A DNA stretch of 27,182 bases from Planctomycetota bacterium (GTDB lineage Bacteria > Planctomycetota > UBA1135): assembly GCA_022447335.1 (NCBI GenBank), contig JAKVCF010000005.1:8573-35754 (forward strand), in the 5' to 3' direction. Below are positions 7,312 through 15,139 of the stretch, piece after piece. Every line of letters begins with the position of its first letter. Positions within the stretch are counted from its first letter, which is position 1. The position numbers were made by a program, and so were the translations under genes. The notes beneath the pieces were generated by a model. It did no database searches. It saw nothing but the letters and a program-made list of their open reading frames with translations, and was not told where the DNA came from.

Positions 7312-8499
7312 TTAAAAGACGTATCCGGTCGCTAGTTCAATGATGTCATCATCATCACCATTGCCCGCATCCTCTTGTGTGAAGGCGGCCTTGAAGATGA
7401 TCGATGGCATTGGCTGATATGCAACGCCTAGCATGGTCCGTGTGACCTCGGAATCGGACGAGTTGTCCTCATCCAAGTCGTATGCGGAGTAGCGGAGATA
7501 CGGAGTTAGTGAAGCATCCGTATTGCCGTCAGCGAAAAGGTCGTAGCCAAGATCAACGTAGTATCCGGAGATATTTTCGTTGTCAGTTGTGGCTCCGGCT
7601 CCGTCGCCTGCTCCATCAACTTCCGCCGATGCCCAGACAGCTCTGCCGATGAATCCGCCAACTTCGTACTGAGCGTGCAGTTCCATGACAGTGGTCGAGA
7701 AGGATCCAACATCGCTTCCTTGGCCGGAGTCACCCAGATAGAGCGATCCACCAAGCCACATGCCGTTATCTCCCATCCAATCGAGACGGACGATAGTGGC
7801 GAGGTCTTCTGCTTCAGCCTTTGAGCCTTTCTGGCGACCACCACGCATGCCATCGTCAGCAAGGTCAAAGCCTTCTGCATCGAAGCCGTTCATGAGGGTG
7901 ACGTTGTACTCAAATGCGCCCAAGTTGCCGTATGCAGCGACGCCGTTCTCGTGCCAAGTTGTAGGCAGGATGTAGCGTTCGACTGAGGGGCGGTTCGGGC
8001 TTAAGAACGTAGTCGGCTCGTGGAGCTGGTTGATGATCCCCATTGGAGTGAGCAAATGACCGAAGCGCAGGTTGAGTGCGTCGGAATGCTGGTACTCGAG
8101 GTATGCGAACTCGACATACGTTTCGTTTACATGTTCCCACTCGATTTCTGAGTTGAACAACCAGTTTTCATTGAACCTATAACCGAGATACATGATCGCT
8201 CGGTAAAGGTCTGCTTGGGTTTTGGAGTCGCTATTGGTGTAGAGCATTTCTCCATAACCACCGATTGCGAGTCCTTGGTCCGCGCTATAGACCTTTGAGG
8301 CTGCTGGCGCTAGGCCAGCTTGGCCGATTGTGACTGGTGCAAAAAGGCTGTCGCCGAATTGCATGGATTCCAGCTCCTGGTCAAGAGTCTGAACTTGGCG
8401 CTCAAGGTCAGCGATTCGCTCTTCAGCTGACTGTGCTGTTACAGCAGAAGTTAGTAGGAAAGCACTTGTTGTAGCAAGTACGGGAGAGGTGAGTTTCAT
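7312..8499 (-). CDS. Outer-membrane porin (phosphate-selective porin O/P-like)
   Basis: Predicted 395-residue beta-barrel outer-membrane protein. A signal peptide (about 1-22, ending VTAQ) is followed by a short coiled coil (EERIADLERQVQTLDQELES, about 25-44) of the type that anchors or trimerises porins in several deep-branching diderms. The rest alternates aromatic-rich strands with Asp/Gly-rich turns and ends in GYVF, with the C-terminal Phe expected by the BAM machinery. Similarity to OprO/P-type porins is judged from pattern only; the solute is unknown. The ATG at 8499 overlaps the apbE stop as ATGA, so translation is coupled. Placement between the flavin transferase and its substrate suggests it admits the terminal electron acceptor or a metal to the periplasm. 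Confidence 0.8.
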   Translation of the reverse strand: MKLTSPVLATTSAFLLTSAVTAQSAEERIADLERQVQTLDQELESMQFGDSLFAPVTIGQAGLAPAASKVYSADQGLAIGGYGEMLYTNSDSKTQADLYRAIMYLGYRFNENWLFNSEIEWEHVNETYVEFAYLEYQHSDALNLRFGHLLTPMGIINQLHEPTTFLSPNRPSVERYILPTTWHENGVAAYGNLGAFEYNVTLMNGFDAEGFDLADDGMRGGRQKGSKAEAEDLATIVRLDWMGDNGMWLGGSLYLGDSGQGSDVGSFSTTVMELHAQYEVGGFIGRAVWASAEVDGAGDGAGATTDNENISGYYVDLGYDLFADGNTDASLTPYLRYSAYDLDEDNSSDSEVTRTMLGVAYQPMPSIIFKAAFTQEDAGNGDDDDIIELATGYVF

Positions 8500-9458
8500 T
8501 TAGTTGTTTTGAAGTGAGGCTCAAGATCCTTGGAAGTTCGGATTCGGAAGCCATCAGGTTGTTGCCGTTCAGCGATGACAACGCCGAAAGACGGGTCCTC
8601 GTTGGCCCAGGCAAGTGCGCGCTCGGGGCCCAGAACGAGAAGTGCGGTGGATAGGCAGTCTGCTGCGAAGGGGTCAGCGTGTACCACGGTGATGCTGCCA
8701 AAGTCCGTAGCTGGGTAACCGGTGCGCGGATCAAGGATGTGGCCTATGCGTTGACCGTCCACAACGATGCCCCTTTCGGAGTTGCCACTGGTCGCTACGC
8801 TGCCAGCTGGAATGTGCAGATGGCCAATGCTCTGCTCACGCTGGTCGGGGTGAGCAATCGCAAGCTCAAACTCGCCAGGTCCGTACAACAGCCATTGGCC
8901 GCCAAGGTTTACTTGTGCGCGTTGTACGTTTGGGTCCTTGCTCAAGGTGAGAGCGGCATCGCGCAGCGCCGCACCTTTACCAAAGCCACCTTCGTCCCAG
9001 CCGTTGGGGGTAGCCAGAGCTTCAGCCAATTCGCTTTCGCTGGGTTGACGGGCCTCGCCGCGCAGTCCCCAGGCAGCGACCAGTGAGGCGCAACGTGCTT
9101 CGAAAGCACCTTCGGTGCGGTTTGTCCAATCTTGTGCTTCTTGCAGATCAGCAGCCAGAGTGACGGTGGGGGCGGCCCCAGCATTGACTTGCGCCAACTC
9201 ACCTTCGGGATCCCAGGTGGTTAGCCGCTGTTCGGCCACTTCAAGGCTGAGTAGCACATCTTCTGAGGCGCTTAGGGCTGCCCCACGGTCAGTGGCTTCG
9301 ACCTGGATCTGAGCCTCGGTGCCCATCAAAAAGACGGTGCGATCGATGCTTCCAGAGGGTGTTGGGTCTTCTGGCGCTCCGGTGCAGGCAGCCGCGAGTA
9401 GCAGCGACACTCTCGATAGAGGGCGCTGCAAGACGCGGACTCGGGCGCTGAACAGCAT
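8496..9458 (-). CDS. apbE: FAD:protein FMN transferase ApbE (lipoprotein)
   Basis: Mg-dependent flavin transferase (EC 2.7.1.180), 320 residues, exported and lipid-anchored through lipobox LAAAC (Cys25). It moves FMN from FAD onto Thr/Ser of exported electron-transfer proteins. Family landmarks in order: FLMGTEAQI (43-51), GGFGKG (157-162), VNLGGQWL (183-190), VATSGNSE (221-228), HILDPRTGYPA (240-250) and the metal-site segment DCLSTALLVLG (Asp267, Thr271). It is the first gene of a tightly packed minus-strand cluster; the substrate two genes downstream carries a TGAT acceptor site. The ATG at 9458 lacks a Shine-Dalgarno sequence; a 15-base palindrome (9465-9479) occupies the leader. All conserved residues look intact. 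Confidence 0.95.
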   Translation of the reverse strand: MLFSARVRVLQRPLSRVSLLLAAACTGAPEDPTPSGSIDRTVFLMGTEAQIQVEATDRGAALSASEDVLLSLEVAEQRLTTWDPEGELAQVNAGAAPTVTLAADLQEAQDWTNRTEGAFEARCASLVAAWGLRGEARQPSESELAEALATPNGWDEGGFGKGAALRDAALTLSKDPNVQRAQVNLGGQWLLYGPGEFELAIAHPDQREQSIGHLHIPAGSVATSGNSERGIVVDGQRIGHILDPRTGYPATDFGSITVVHADPFAADCLSTALLVLGPERALAWANEDPSFGVVIAERQQPDGFRIRTSKDLEPHFKTTK

Positions 9459-9464
9459 TGCTAA

Positions 9465-9479
9465 TGAGACGCAGTCTCA
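9465..9479. promoter_or_regulatory. Fur-box-like palindrome in the apbE leader
   Basis: TGAGACGCAGTCTCA has perfect 6-base arms around GCA, flanked by AA on the left and AA on the right. It has the 15-base TGAGA-N5-TCTCA geometry of Fur-family operators. It lies 7 bases before the apbE ATG and just downstream of the predicted transcription start, where a bound repressor would block the whole cluster. Confidence 0.45.
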
Positions 9480-9492
9480 AATGAGGCCATAT

Positions 9493-9521
9493 AGAGTAGG
9501 CTCCGACTCGAAACTCAGCAA
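9493..9521 (-). promoter_or_regulatory. Putative apbE cluster promoter
   Basis: Minus-strand -35 TTGCTG (9521-9516) and -10 TACTCT (9498-9493) are separated by 17 bases. CTATAT (9495-9490) overlaps as an alternative -10. Predicted start of transcription is near 9486. Confidence 0.35.
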
Positions 9522-9571
9522 GCCCCAAAATTGAGGATTTTAGGATTTCTGTTCGTGGGCTCAGCTTTCGG

Positions 9572-9577
9572 CACAAT
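9572..9577 (+). promoter_or_regulatory. Putative -10 of the nucleoside phosphorylase gene
   Basis: CACAAT ends six bases before the ATG at 9584, the same spacing as at several other genes here, and there is no Shine-Dalgarno sequence. The divergent gap 9459-9583 also holds an A/T-rich AAAAT-N5-ATTTT inverted repeat (9527-9541). Confidence 0.3.
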
Positions 9578-9583
9578 GCGCGA

Positions 9584-10786
9584 ATGATTCAGGAATGGTT
9601 GCAGGCCCGACGGGCGGGCGAAGAGCAGAGCGAAAAGGCTTTGCAGGCCTTCGTCATGGCGGTGGTCCAAGGGTCGATCACGCGTGCCCAAGCCGCCGCA
9701 TGGCTGGCCTTTGTTTACTTCCAGGGCATGCGGCCGGCCGAGACAGTGGCTTTCACCCGGGCTATGACGGAATCTGGTGAGACTTTGAGCTGGCCGGGTA
9801 TCGACGGCCCTTTCATCGACAAGCACTCGACTGGGGGAGTTGGCGATAAGGTTTCGTTAGTACTGGCGCCACTTTGGGCTGAGCTCGGTTTGCGTGTCCC
9901 GATGCTTTCGGGGCGTGGGCTAGGGATGACTGGTGGCACGCTTGACAAACTTGAGGCTATTCACGGTTATCAAACAGACCTGCAGCCCCAGCGCCTGCAC
10001 GAGTTGCTGTCAGAGGTGGGCTGCTTCATCAATGGCCAGACCGCTCGGATAGCCCCGGCAGATCGCATTCTTTACGCATTGCGCGACGAAACTTGCACTG
10101 TCGAGTCCATCCCGCTGATTACGGCTTCGATCCTATCGAAGAAGCTGGTTGAAGGCATCGATAGGTTGGTGCTCGACGTGAAGTGGGGCAGCGGCGCATT
10201 CATGAAGACGCGTGACGACGCGCAGTCGTTGGCTGACTCACTTGTAACGGTGGGCAACGGCGCGGGGGTCGAGACTACGGCGCACCTTACCGACATGACC
10301 CAGCCGCTTGGATTGAAGATTGGTAATGCACTTGAGGTTGAGGAGGCCGAAGATTGCTTGCGTGGCGAGGGTCCCGAGGACCTCACTGAGCTCTGCGTAT
10401 TGCTTTCTGGTGAAGGCGACCGCGCGCGCGAAGTCTTGCGCAGTGGTGCGGCGTTGCCACGTTGGCATGCGATGGTGCGCGCGCATGGTGGTGATCCAGA
10501 CCGTCCACTCAAAGGTGAGGGCTGCGATGAGCAGGTGGTGCTTGCGTCAACTTCGGGTGAGGTCACGGAGTGCGATGCTGGTGAGTTGGGTTGGGCGGCG
10601 CATCGCCTTGGCGCTGGTCGCACCCATGCTGACGAAGCCGTGCATTTTGGGGTCGGTTTGATCCTGCACGCTAAGCGCGGTGATCACGTCCAGCAAGGAC
10701 AGCCGCTGGTCACGATTCGCCACACCAGTTGCCAGGGTCTGGATGAAGCGCAATCGCGTGTCGCACAAGCCTTCAGACTTCAATAA
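9584..10786 (+). CDS. deoA: Thymidine/pyrimidine-nucleoside phosphorylase
   Basis: Salvage enzyme that splits thymidine (and perhaps uridine) with phosphate to the free base and (deoxy)ribose 1-phosphate; cytoplasmic dimer. The 400 residues span the helical domain, the phosphate-binding domain with DKHSTGGVGDKVS (79-91, His81), the signature SGRGLGMTGGTLDKLE (109-124), Arg167 and SILSKK with Ser182/Lys186, and a C-terminal beta-hammerhead. Spacing of His81, Arg167, Ser182 and Lys186 equals that of the catalytic His85/Arg171/Ser186/Lys190 of E. coli DeoA. A shortened C-terminus relative to E. coli DeoA (440) cannot settle thymidine versus broad pyrimidine specificity. Stand-alone gene. Confidence 0.93.
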   Translation: MIQEWLQARRAGEEQSEKALQAFVMAVVQGSITRAQAAAWLAFVYFQGMRPAETVAFTRAMTESGETLSWPGIDGPFIDKHSTGGVGDKVSLVLAPLWAELGLRVPMLSGRGLGMTGGTLDKLEAIHGYQTDLQPQRLHELLSEVGCFINGQTARIAPADRILYALRDETCTVESIPLITASILSKKLVEGIDRLVLDVKWGSGAFMKTRDDAQSLADSLVTVGNGAGVETTAHLTDMTQPLGLKIGNALEVEEAEDCLRGEGPEDLTELCVLLSGEGDRAREVLRSGAALPRWHAMVRAHGGDPDRPLKGEGCDEQVVLASTSGEVTECDAGELGWAAHRLGAGRTHADEAVHFGVGLILHAKRGDHVQQGQPLVTIRHTSCQGLDEAQSRVAQAFRLQ

Positions 10787-10797
10787 ATCCAGTTTGT

Positions 10798-10813
10798 GCG
10801 CGTATTTTCGCGC
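10798..10813. terminator. Possible terminator hairpin after deoA
   Basis: GCGCG (10798-10802), loop TATTTT, CGCGC (10809-10813), 11 bases after the deoA stop. The stem is all GC but is not followed by a T-run. The remainder of the 10787-10908 gap shows no clear promoter. Confidence 0.35.
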
Positions 10814-10908
10814 GGATTCTCGCTGCAGGGATTGTGAAGTGAGTGGCATACTCAAGGAGCAGGTTTTCTTTGCGAAATCCGTGCTCTCTTCCCTTTCCGG
10901 CATCCCTA

Positions 10909-12483
10909 ATGCGCCGATTCCCTATCGGTCTCTCGATTCTTGCGTCGTTTGCTATTCCGGCTTGCCTCGCGACGAGTGGCTCATCCTCAAGCTCGCAACC
11001 TGCCTCCTTTTCTGGGGCGGGCAGTAGTGGGATAGGTGCACCTCCCGGAGGTTCTTTCGGAGCCATAGGTCGCCTGGATTCGGAGTTGCAGGCGTTGATT
11101 GCTGCGCGGGCATTGACTGGAGATCCGAGTGCCGGTCGTACCCTGCCGTCGATTGGTGACCCTCTTGCGCAGCTGGGACGAGACCTTTTCTTCACCAAGG
11201 GCTTGGGGGGCGACCTAGACACAGCCTGCGCAACTTGCCATCACCCTGTATTGGGCGGTGGCGATGCATTGTCAGTTGGCGTTGGTGTCGATGCCGTAGA
11301 TGAAGACCTACTCGGTCCTGGCCGTGTGCATGAGCACGGTGCTCCAAACTGGGATGGGGGTCCGACCATTCCGCGTAACTCACCGACGACCTTCAACATC
11401 GCACTTTGGGACCAGTACATTTTTTGGAATGGTCGCATCGAATCGCTTGGCAAGACATCAGGACTCAACGGCGATGATGGACAGGGAATCACAACCCCAG
11501 ACGTGGCATGGCCCCAAGTGGATATGGATGCGTTCTCCAACCTCGTGCATGCGCAGGCGCGCTTTCCGATCGTTGCGATGGACGAGATGAAAGGTTTCTT
11601 CTTCGAGTTTGGGAACTTTCCGCAGGCGACACGCGAACACATCGCTGCGCGAATTGGAGATTACGGGATCGGACAGGGCGAGCTGCCTTATAGCGATTGG
11701 GTGGACCGTTTCCGTTCGGCATACAACCAGCCAGGCATGCTGCCGGAAGATATTGTTACTGAGCAGAACATCGCGACGGCGATTGCGGAATACCAGCGTT
11801 CACAAATCTTTGTCAATACGCCTTGGCGCGATTATGTGCAGGGTGATCTGAGTGCTATCAGCACAGATGCCAAGCTGGGCGCACTACTCTTCTTCAAGGA
11901 TCAAGCCAGCGGGGGGGGCGATTGCGCTAGTTGCCATAGTGGCGACTTTTTCACTGACGAAGAGCATTACGTGCTCGCCATGCCACAGGTTGGCCGCGGG
12001 CAGTCAGTCAGCATCGGCGCGACTCAGGATGTTGGTCGATTCCTAATCGATGGCAAGCCCGAGCACCTCTACGCTTTTCGCACACCGAGCTTGCTCAACG
12101 TGGCTGTGACTGGTCCTTGGAGCCATGCGGGCGCTTACACAACTCTAGAGGCTGTTGTTCGCCATCATTTCAATCCAGCAGACGCGTTGCAGAATTACGA
12201 CTTTGGCCAACTCGCGCCAGATGTCCAGACCGAGGACACCGTGGCAAACTCGACGCTTGCGCTCCAGCAGCTCTACTGGGTGCGTAACAACGGATTCAAG
12301 ACGGTTGACGACGCCGCGTTTTCCAACCTCGAGGTCGAGCAACTACTTGCTTTCCTGAACACTCTGACAGATCCCTGCGTCACTGATCGCCAGTGTCTGG
12401 AGAAGTGGATTCCGAACTCAGTCACTCCGGACCCGGATGGCCTCCGGTTGGTGGGTTATGACCAGCATGGAAACCCCTTCTAA
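10909..12483 (+). CDS. Di-heme cytochrome c peroxidase-family lipoprotein
   Basis: Lipoprotein of 524 residues: signal peptide with lipobox AIPAC (Cys19), Ser/Gly-rich linker (22-50), then a di-heme peroxidase/MauG-type fold. Two haem c sites are visible: CATCH (107-111) and CASCH (339-343). Between them lie the FNIALWDQYIFWNGR segment (162-176) and a large middle region, and a C-terminal AFRTPSLLNVAVTGPWSHAGAY block carries a possible distal ligand region. The role is either H2O2 reduction or modification of a partner protein. The start is the ATG at 10909, which opens the signal peptide directly; a longer frame back to GTG 10843 adds 22 residues with no signal-like character. A G8 run (11911-11918) lies just before the second haem motif. 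It precedes the CRTAC1-like gene by 34 bases. Confidence 0.85.
   Translation: MRRFPIGLSILASFAIPACLATSGSSSSSQPASFSGAGSSGIGAPPGGSFGAIGRLDSELQALIAARALTGDPSAGRTLPSIGDPLAQLGRDLFFTKGLGGDLDTACATCHHPVLGGGDALSVGVGVDAVDEDLLGPGRVHEHGAPNWDGGPTIPRNSPTTFNIALWDQYIFWNGRIESLGKTSGLNGDDGQGITTPDVAWPQVDMDAFSNLVHAQARFPIVAMDEMKGFFFEFGNFPQATREHIAARIGDYGIGQGELPYSDWVDRFRSAYNQPGMLPEDIVTEQNIATAIAEYQRSQIFVNTPWRDYVQGDLSAISTDAKLGALLFFKDQASGGGDCASCHSGDFFTDEEHYVLAMPQVGRGQSVSIGATQDVGRFLIDGKPEHLYAFRTPSLLNVAVTGPWSHAGAYTTLEAVVRHHFNPADALQNYDFGQLAPDVQTEDTVANSTLALQQLYWVRNNGFKTVDDAAFSNLEVEQLLAFLNTLTDPCVTDRQCLEKWIPNSVTPDPDGLRLVGYDQHGNPF
11911..11918 (+). repeat. G8 homopolymer in peroxidase gene
   Basis: Eight consecutive G encode the Gly-Gly-Gly just upstream of CASCH. 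Loss or gain of one G would remove the second haem site. Confidence 0.9.
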
Positions 12484-12517
12484 TCCGTTTTATTCCTCGC
12501 CAGGGCCGCTCTAAGAC

Positions 12518-14383
12518 ATGTTTTCTCCGAAGTATTCTCCGCAGTCTAGGCCTCTTGTATTACTTGGCTGCGCGCTGGTGTTTTCTCCCCAACTTGGTGC
12601 GCAGGCGATCTATGTTGATCACACTCAGAATGCGAACCTCATTGGCACGCATGAGCCGGCTGCAGGGCACCCTTCCGTGATGATGGTAGGTGGCGGCACG
12701 GTGGGTGATTTCAACAGCGATGGCTGGCCGGATGTCTTCGTGCCTAGTGGGGGCACGCGGCCTGATTTCTTTTTTATCAATGATGGCGACGGCACGTTTA
12801 CTGAGTCTGCGGCGGCGTGGGGCCTGATTGACTTGCACATGGGAGTGGGGTCGGCTGTCGGTGACTTTAACGGTGACGGTTGGCAGGATCTTTACGTGTG
12901 CTCTTTTGGGCCAGCTGGTTCGCGCCAGGCGGGGCACAATAAGTTGTACCGAAACAACGGCGATGGAAGTTTCACAGACGTCGCGATCATCGCGGGAGTC
13001 AATGCGCCTTCAGTTGCGAACAACTGTTACGGTGCGGCCTTTGGCGACTATGACCGCGATGGCGATCTTGACCTTTTTGTTGCGGCCTACTCCTTTGGTC
13101 AAGAGGGCAATAAGCTCTACCGGAATAACGGTGATGAGACCTTTACCGACGTTACTGCGGCAGCCGGAATTTTGGATGTCGATACAACGCGCGGATTTGT
13201 CCCCAACTTCGTAGATTTAAATCAGGACGGCCATACCGACATCATTTTGATCGCTGATACAGGCACAAGTAAGGTCTACTTCAACAACGGGAAAAACGCT
13301 TTCACAAATGCGACACAGTGCGCCCCCGATTTGTCTCTTCCCAATGCTATGGGTTTGGCGACGGGCGACTTTGATAATGACATGGATCTAGATTTCTATG
13401 TTAGTGATATTTATTACCCAGTGTCAGGCATCGGTGGTAATCGCCTATTCATCAATGACGGTAGTGGGAAGATATGGAATGAAGTCGCATCCAGTGTAGG
13501 TGTGAAGGACGCTGGATGGGGGTGGGGGGTAGTTGCTACCGATATGGATAATGACGGTTGGTTAGACCTTGCTTCGACCAACGGTTGGTTTAGCTCATGG
13601 GACAATTACCCGACGCGTATATTTCATAACTCACAGGGGAAGAGTTTTGTGGAAGTTGCGGCGAATTGCGGCTTAAATCACCTGGGTCAAGGCCGTTCTT
13701 TACTGCGGCTTGATGCAGATCGTGATGGTGACGAAGATCTGATCATTACGGAGTCGAACGGTCCGATCTCCTACTTCAAGAACGAGACGGATAATGGCAA
13801 CTATTGGCTGCGCATCTCCTTCGATACACAGGGGGTCGATGATTTAGCTCCACATGGTCTGGGCACCGAGGTCATAGTGCGCCGTGGCAGTAAGCAGATT
13901 TATCGTCAGCTGGATAGCTCACAGAGCTACCTCGGGCAGAGCGAGCTGGCATTACACATCGGTCTGGGCCAGTATGCGGACGTGCTGAATGAGGTCGAAG
14001 TTCGTTGGGCGGACGGACAAATTACGATCATGCCTAATGTGGCGTCCAATCAGCATCTAGTCGTGCGAGCTGCACGCCCTTTGCTGACCGCTAGTCAGGT
14101 GCAGGCGCAGGCGCAGGCGATGGTCACGCTGTCGGGATTCACTCCATTCAGCAAAGCTGTGGTGGCGGTTTCTGATGTGGGCGGCGGTCCAGTGAGTACG
14201 CCTTGCGGCGATCTCTTCGTTAGCGCTCCCTTTCAGGTTATGACCATGAAGGCGGATGCGCAGGGTCAGTCTGCACGCTCCTTCTATGTTCCGGGTTGGG
14301 TATCAGGTTCGACTTTCTGGTTGCACGCATTCGACTCGTCGGCTTCGACTTTTTCAAACCCGCTTAGCGTCACGGTTCCTTAG
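12518..14383 (+). CDS. Secreted FG-GAP/VCBS beta-propeller with ASPIC/UnbV domain (CRTAC1-like)
   Basis: Exported protein of 621 residues with a signal peptide cleaved near residue 30 (LGAQA). Seven propeller blades each carry a calcium-binding DxDxDGxxD-type loop: 64 (DFNSDGWPD), 116, 177, 233, 284, 342 and 399, with neighbouring repeats such as LYRNNGDGSFTDV and LYRNNGDETFTDV. The ASPIC/UnbV domain covers about 447-520 (GLGTEVIVRRG ... VEVRWADG). A further beta domain (530-621) ends GSTFWLHAFDSSASTFSNPL, a C-terminal module I associate with planctomycete secreted proteins. The family is known as extracellular and calcium-binding, without an established reaction. It lies 34 bases after the di-heme peroxidase gene with no promoter visible between, so the two are probably co-expressed; a functional pairing is only inferred. 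Confidence 0.88.
   Translation: MFSPKYSPQSRPLVLLGCALVFSPQLGAQAIYVDHTQNANLIGTHEPAAGHPSVMMVGGGTVGDFNSDGWPDVFVPSGGTRPDFFFINDGDGTFTESAAAWGLIDLHMGVGSAVGDFNGDGWQDLYVCSFGPAGSRQAGHNKLYRNNGDGSFTDVAIIAGVNAPSVANNCYGAAFGDYDRDGDLDLFVAAYSFGQEGNKLYRNNGDETFTDVTAAAGILDVDTTRGFVPNFVDLNQDGHTDIILIADTGTSKVYFNNGKNAFTNATQCAPDLSLPNAMGLATGDFDNDMDLDFYVSDIYYPVSGIGGNRLFINDGSGKIWNEVASSVGVKDAGWGWGVVATDMDNDGWLDLASTNGWFSSWDNYPTRIFHNSQGKSFVEVAANCGLNHLGQGRSLLRLDADRDGDEDLIITESNGPISYFKNETDNGNYWLRISFDTQGVDDLAPHGLGTEVIVRRGSKQIYRQLDSSQSYLGQSELALHIGLGQYADVLNEVEVRWADGQITIMPNVASNQHLVVRAARPLLTASQVQAQAQAMVTLSGFTPFSKAVVAVSDVGGGPVSTPCGDLFVSAPFQVMTMKADAQGQSARSFYVPGWVSGSTFWLHAFDSSASTFSNPLSVTVP
14101..14118 (+). repeat. Short GCAGGC tandem repeat
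   Basis: Three exact copies of the hexamer GCAGGC, encoding alternating Gln-Ala at the junction between the ASPIC and C-terminal domains of the CRTAC1-like protein. Confidence 0.8.
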
Positions 14384-14397
14384 GCCGGTTGTTCTCG

Positions 14398-14403
14398 CTA
14401 GAC
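14398..14403 (+). promoter_or_regulatory. Putative rsmJ -10 box
   Basis: CGCTAGACT with hexamer TAGACT ends eight bases before the rsmJ ATG. No Shine-Dalgarno sequence intervenes, so a leaderless mRNA is likely. Confidence 0.4.
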
Positions 14404-14411
14404 TCCACCGC

Positions 14412-15119
14412 ATGCCGGACTGGCACCGTGATGAAGATGGTCTCGCACTGCGCGTGGTGCTTGATGGATGCGAGCACTTGCTGCGCGCGGACTTCCTTCG
14501 CGGTTCGATGGGTTACCGGCTACGTAAGGGGGGGGGTCGCGGTGAAGCAGTTGCGCGCGCAATCGGCTTGAAGAAGAGTGCCACTCCTAGCGTGCTTGAT
14601 GCTACCGCGGGCTTGGGCCGCGATGCTTTTCTCTTCGCATGGCTTGGCTGCCCTGTAATTGCGGTGGAGCGTCAGGCAGAAATTCACGCACTCCTCGCAG
14701 ATGCACTCAAGCGTGCGGAAGATGATTCAGAAGTGGCTCAGAGGCTCGCTGGCCGGCTTCAGCTGATCCATGGCGATTCAATCTTCGTACTTGAGCAGCT
14801 CGCTTCGGGGCCTGAGGCGGCTTGCCCAGAAGTGGTCTACCTCGACCCCATGCACCCGCAACGCCGCAGTGCTGGCACGGTGCGCAAGGAAATGCGCATC
14901 TTTCGTGGATTGGTGGGCGAGGACTTGGATGCCGAGCGCCTGCTTGAGTCCGCACTACGTGTTGCACGTCGTCGCGTGGTAGTCAAACGCCCGCGCAAAG
15001 GCGAGCCGCTGGGAGGCAAGGATCCAGCGCACATGATGGAAGGCAAGTCAACTCGGTATGACATCTACCTGACGGCCGGATTGGGGAATGCCCGCGATTC
15101 GACTTCTGCGGTAGACTAA
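14412..15119 (+). CDS. rsmJ: 16S rRNA (guanine-1516-N2)-methyltransferase RsmJ-like
   Basis: SAM-dependent methyltransferase of 235 residues. In E. coli RsmJ methylates G1516 of 16S rRNA in the small subunit. Visible motifs: SAM-binding DATAGLGRDAFLFA (63-76), acidic loop VIAVER (82-87), LIHGDS (118-123) and catalytic-region YLDPMHPQR (143-151). The order and spacing match the RsmJ family. The frame is open back to 14256, inside the preceding gene, but that part is Arg-rich and not protein-like; ATG 14412 is backed by the -10 box eight bases away. A G9 run (14528-14536) lies in codons 39-42. nadA follows after 20 bases. Confidence 0.88.
   Translation: MPDWHRDEDGLALRVVLDGCEHLLRADFLRGSMGYRLRKGGGRGEAVARAIGLKKSATPSVLDATAGLGRDAFLFAWLGCPVIAVERQAEIHALLADALKRAEDDSEVAQRLAGRLQLIHGDSIFVLEQLASGPEAACPEVVYLDPMHPQRRSAGTVRKEMRIFRGLVGEDLDAERLLESALRVARRRVVVKRPRKGEPLGGKDPAHMMEGKSTRYDIYLTAGLGNARDSTSAVD
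14528..14536 (+). repeat. G9 homopolymer in rsmJ
   Basis: Nine consecutive G inside codons 39-42 (Lys-Gly-Gly-Gly), upstream of the SAM-binding motif; one-base slippage would abolish the protein. Confidence 0.9.
15112..15117 (+). promoter_or_regulatory. Putative nadA -10 box
   Basis: CGGTAGACT with hexamer TAGACT overlaps the rsmJ stop region and ends 22 bases before the nadA ATG. It shares its core with the rsmJ box. Confidence 0.35.
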
Positions 15120-15139
15120 GGGGCCCGTCAGACACGGTC

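Noticed and set aside
9914..9931. Met115 replaces His in the GLGHTGGT signature of the nucleoside phosphorylase
   Set aside because: By spacing the catalytic His is His81 in DKHSTGG, which is present; the signature position is variable in the family pattern, so activity is not in doubt.
10843..10908. GTG start 22 codons upstream of the di-heme peroxidase lipoprotein
   Set aside because: It would bury the signal peptide behind a non-signal segment; ATG 10909 gives a normal lipoprotein start.
14256..14411. Upstream extension of rsmJ
   Set aside because: Lies inside the CRTAC1-like gene and is an Arg-rich shadow frame.
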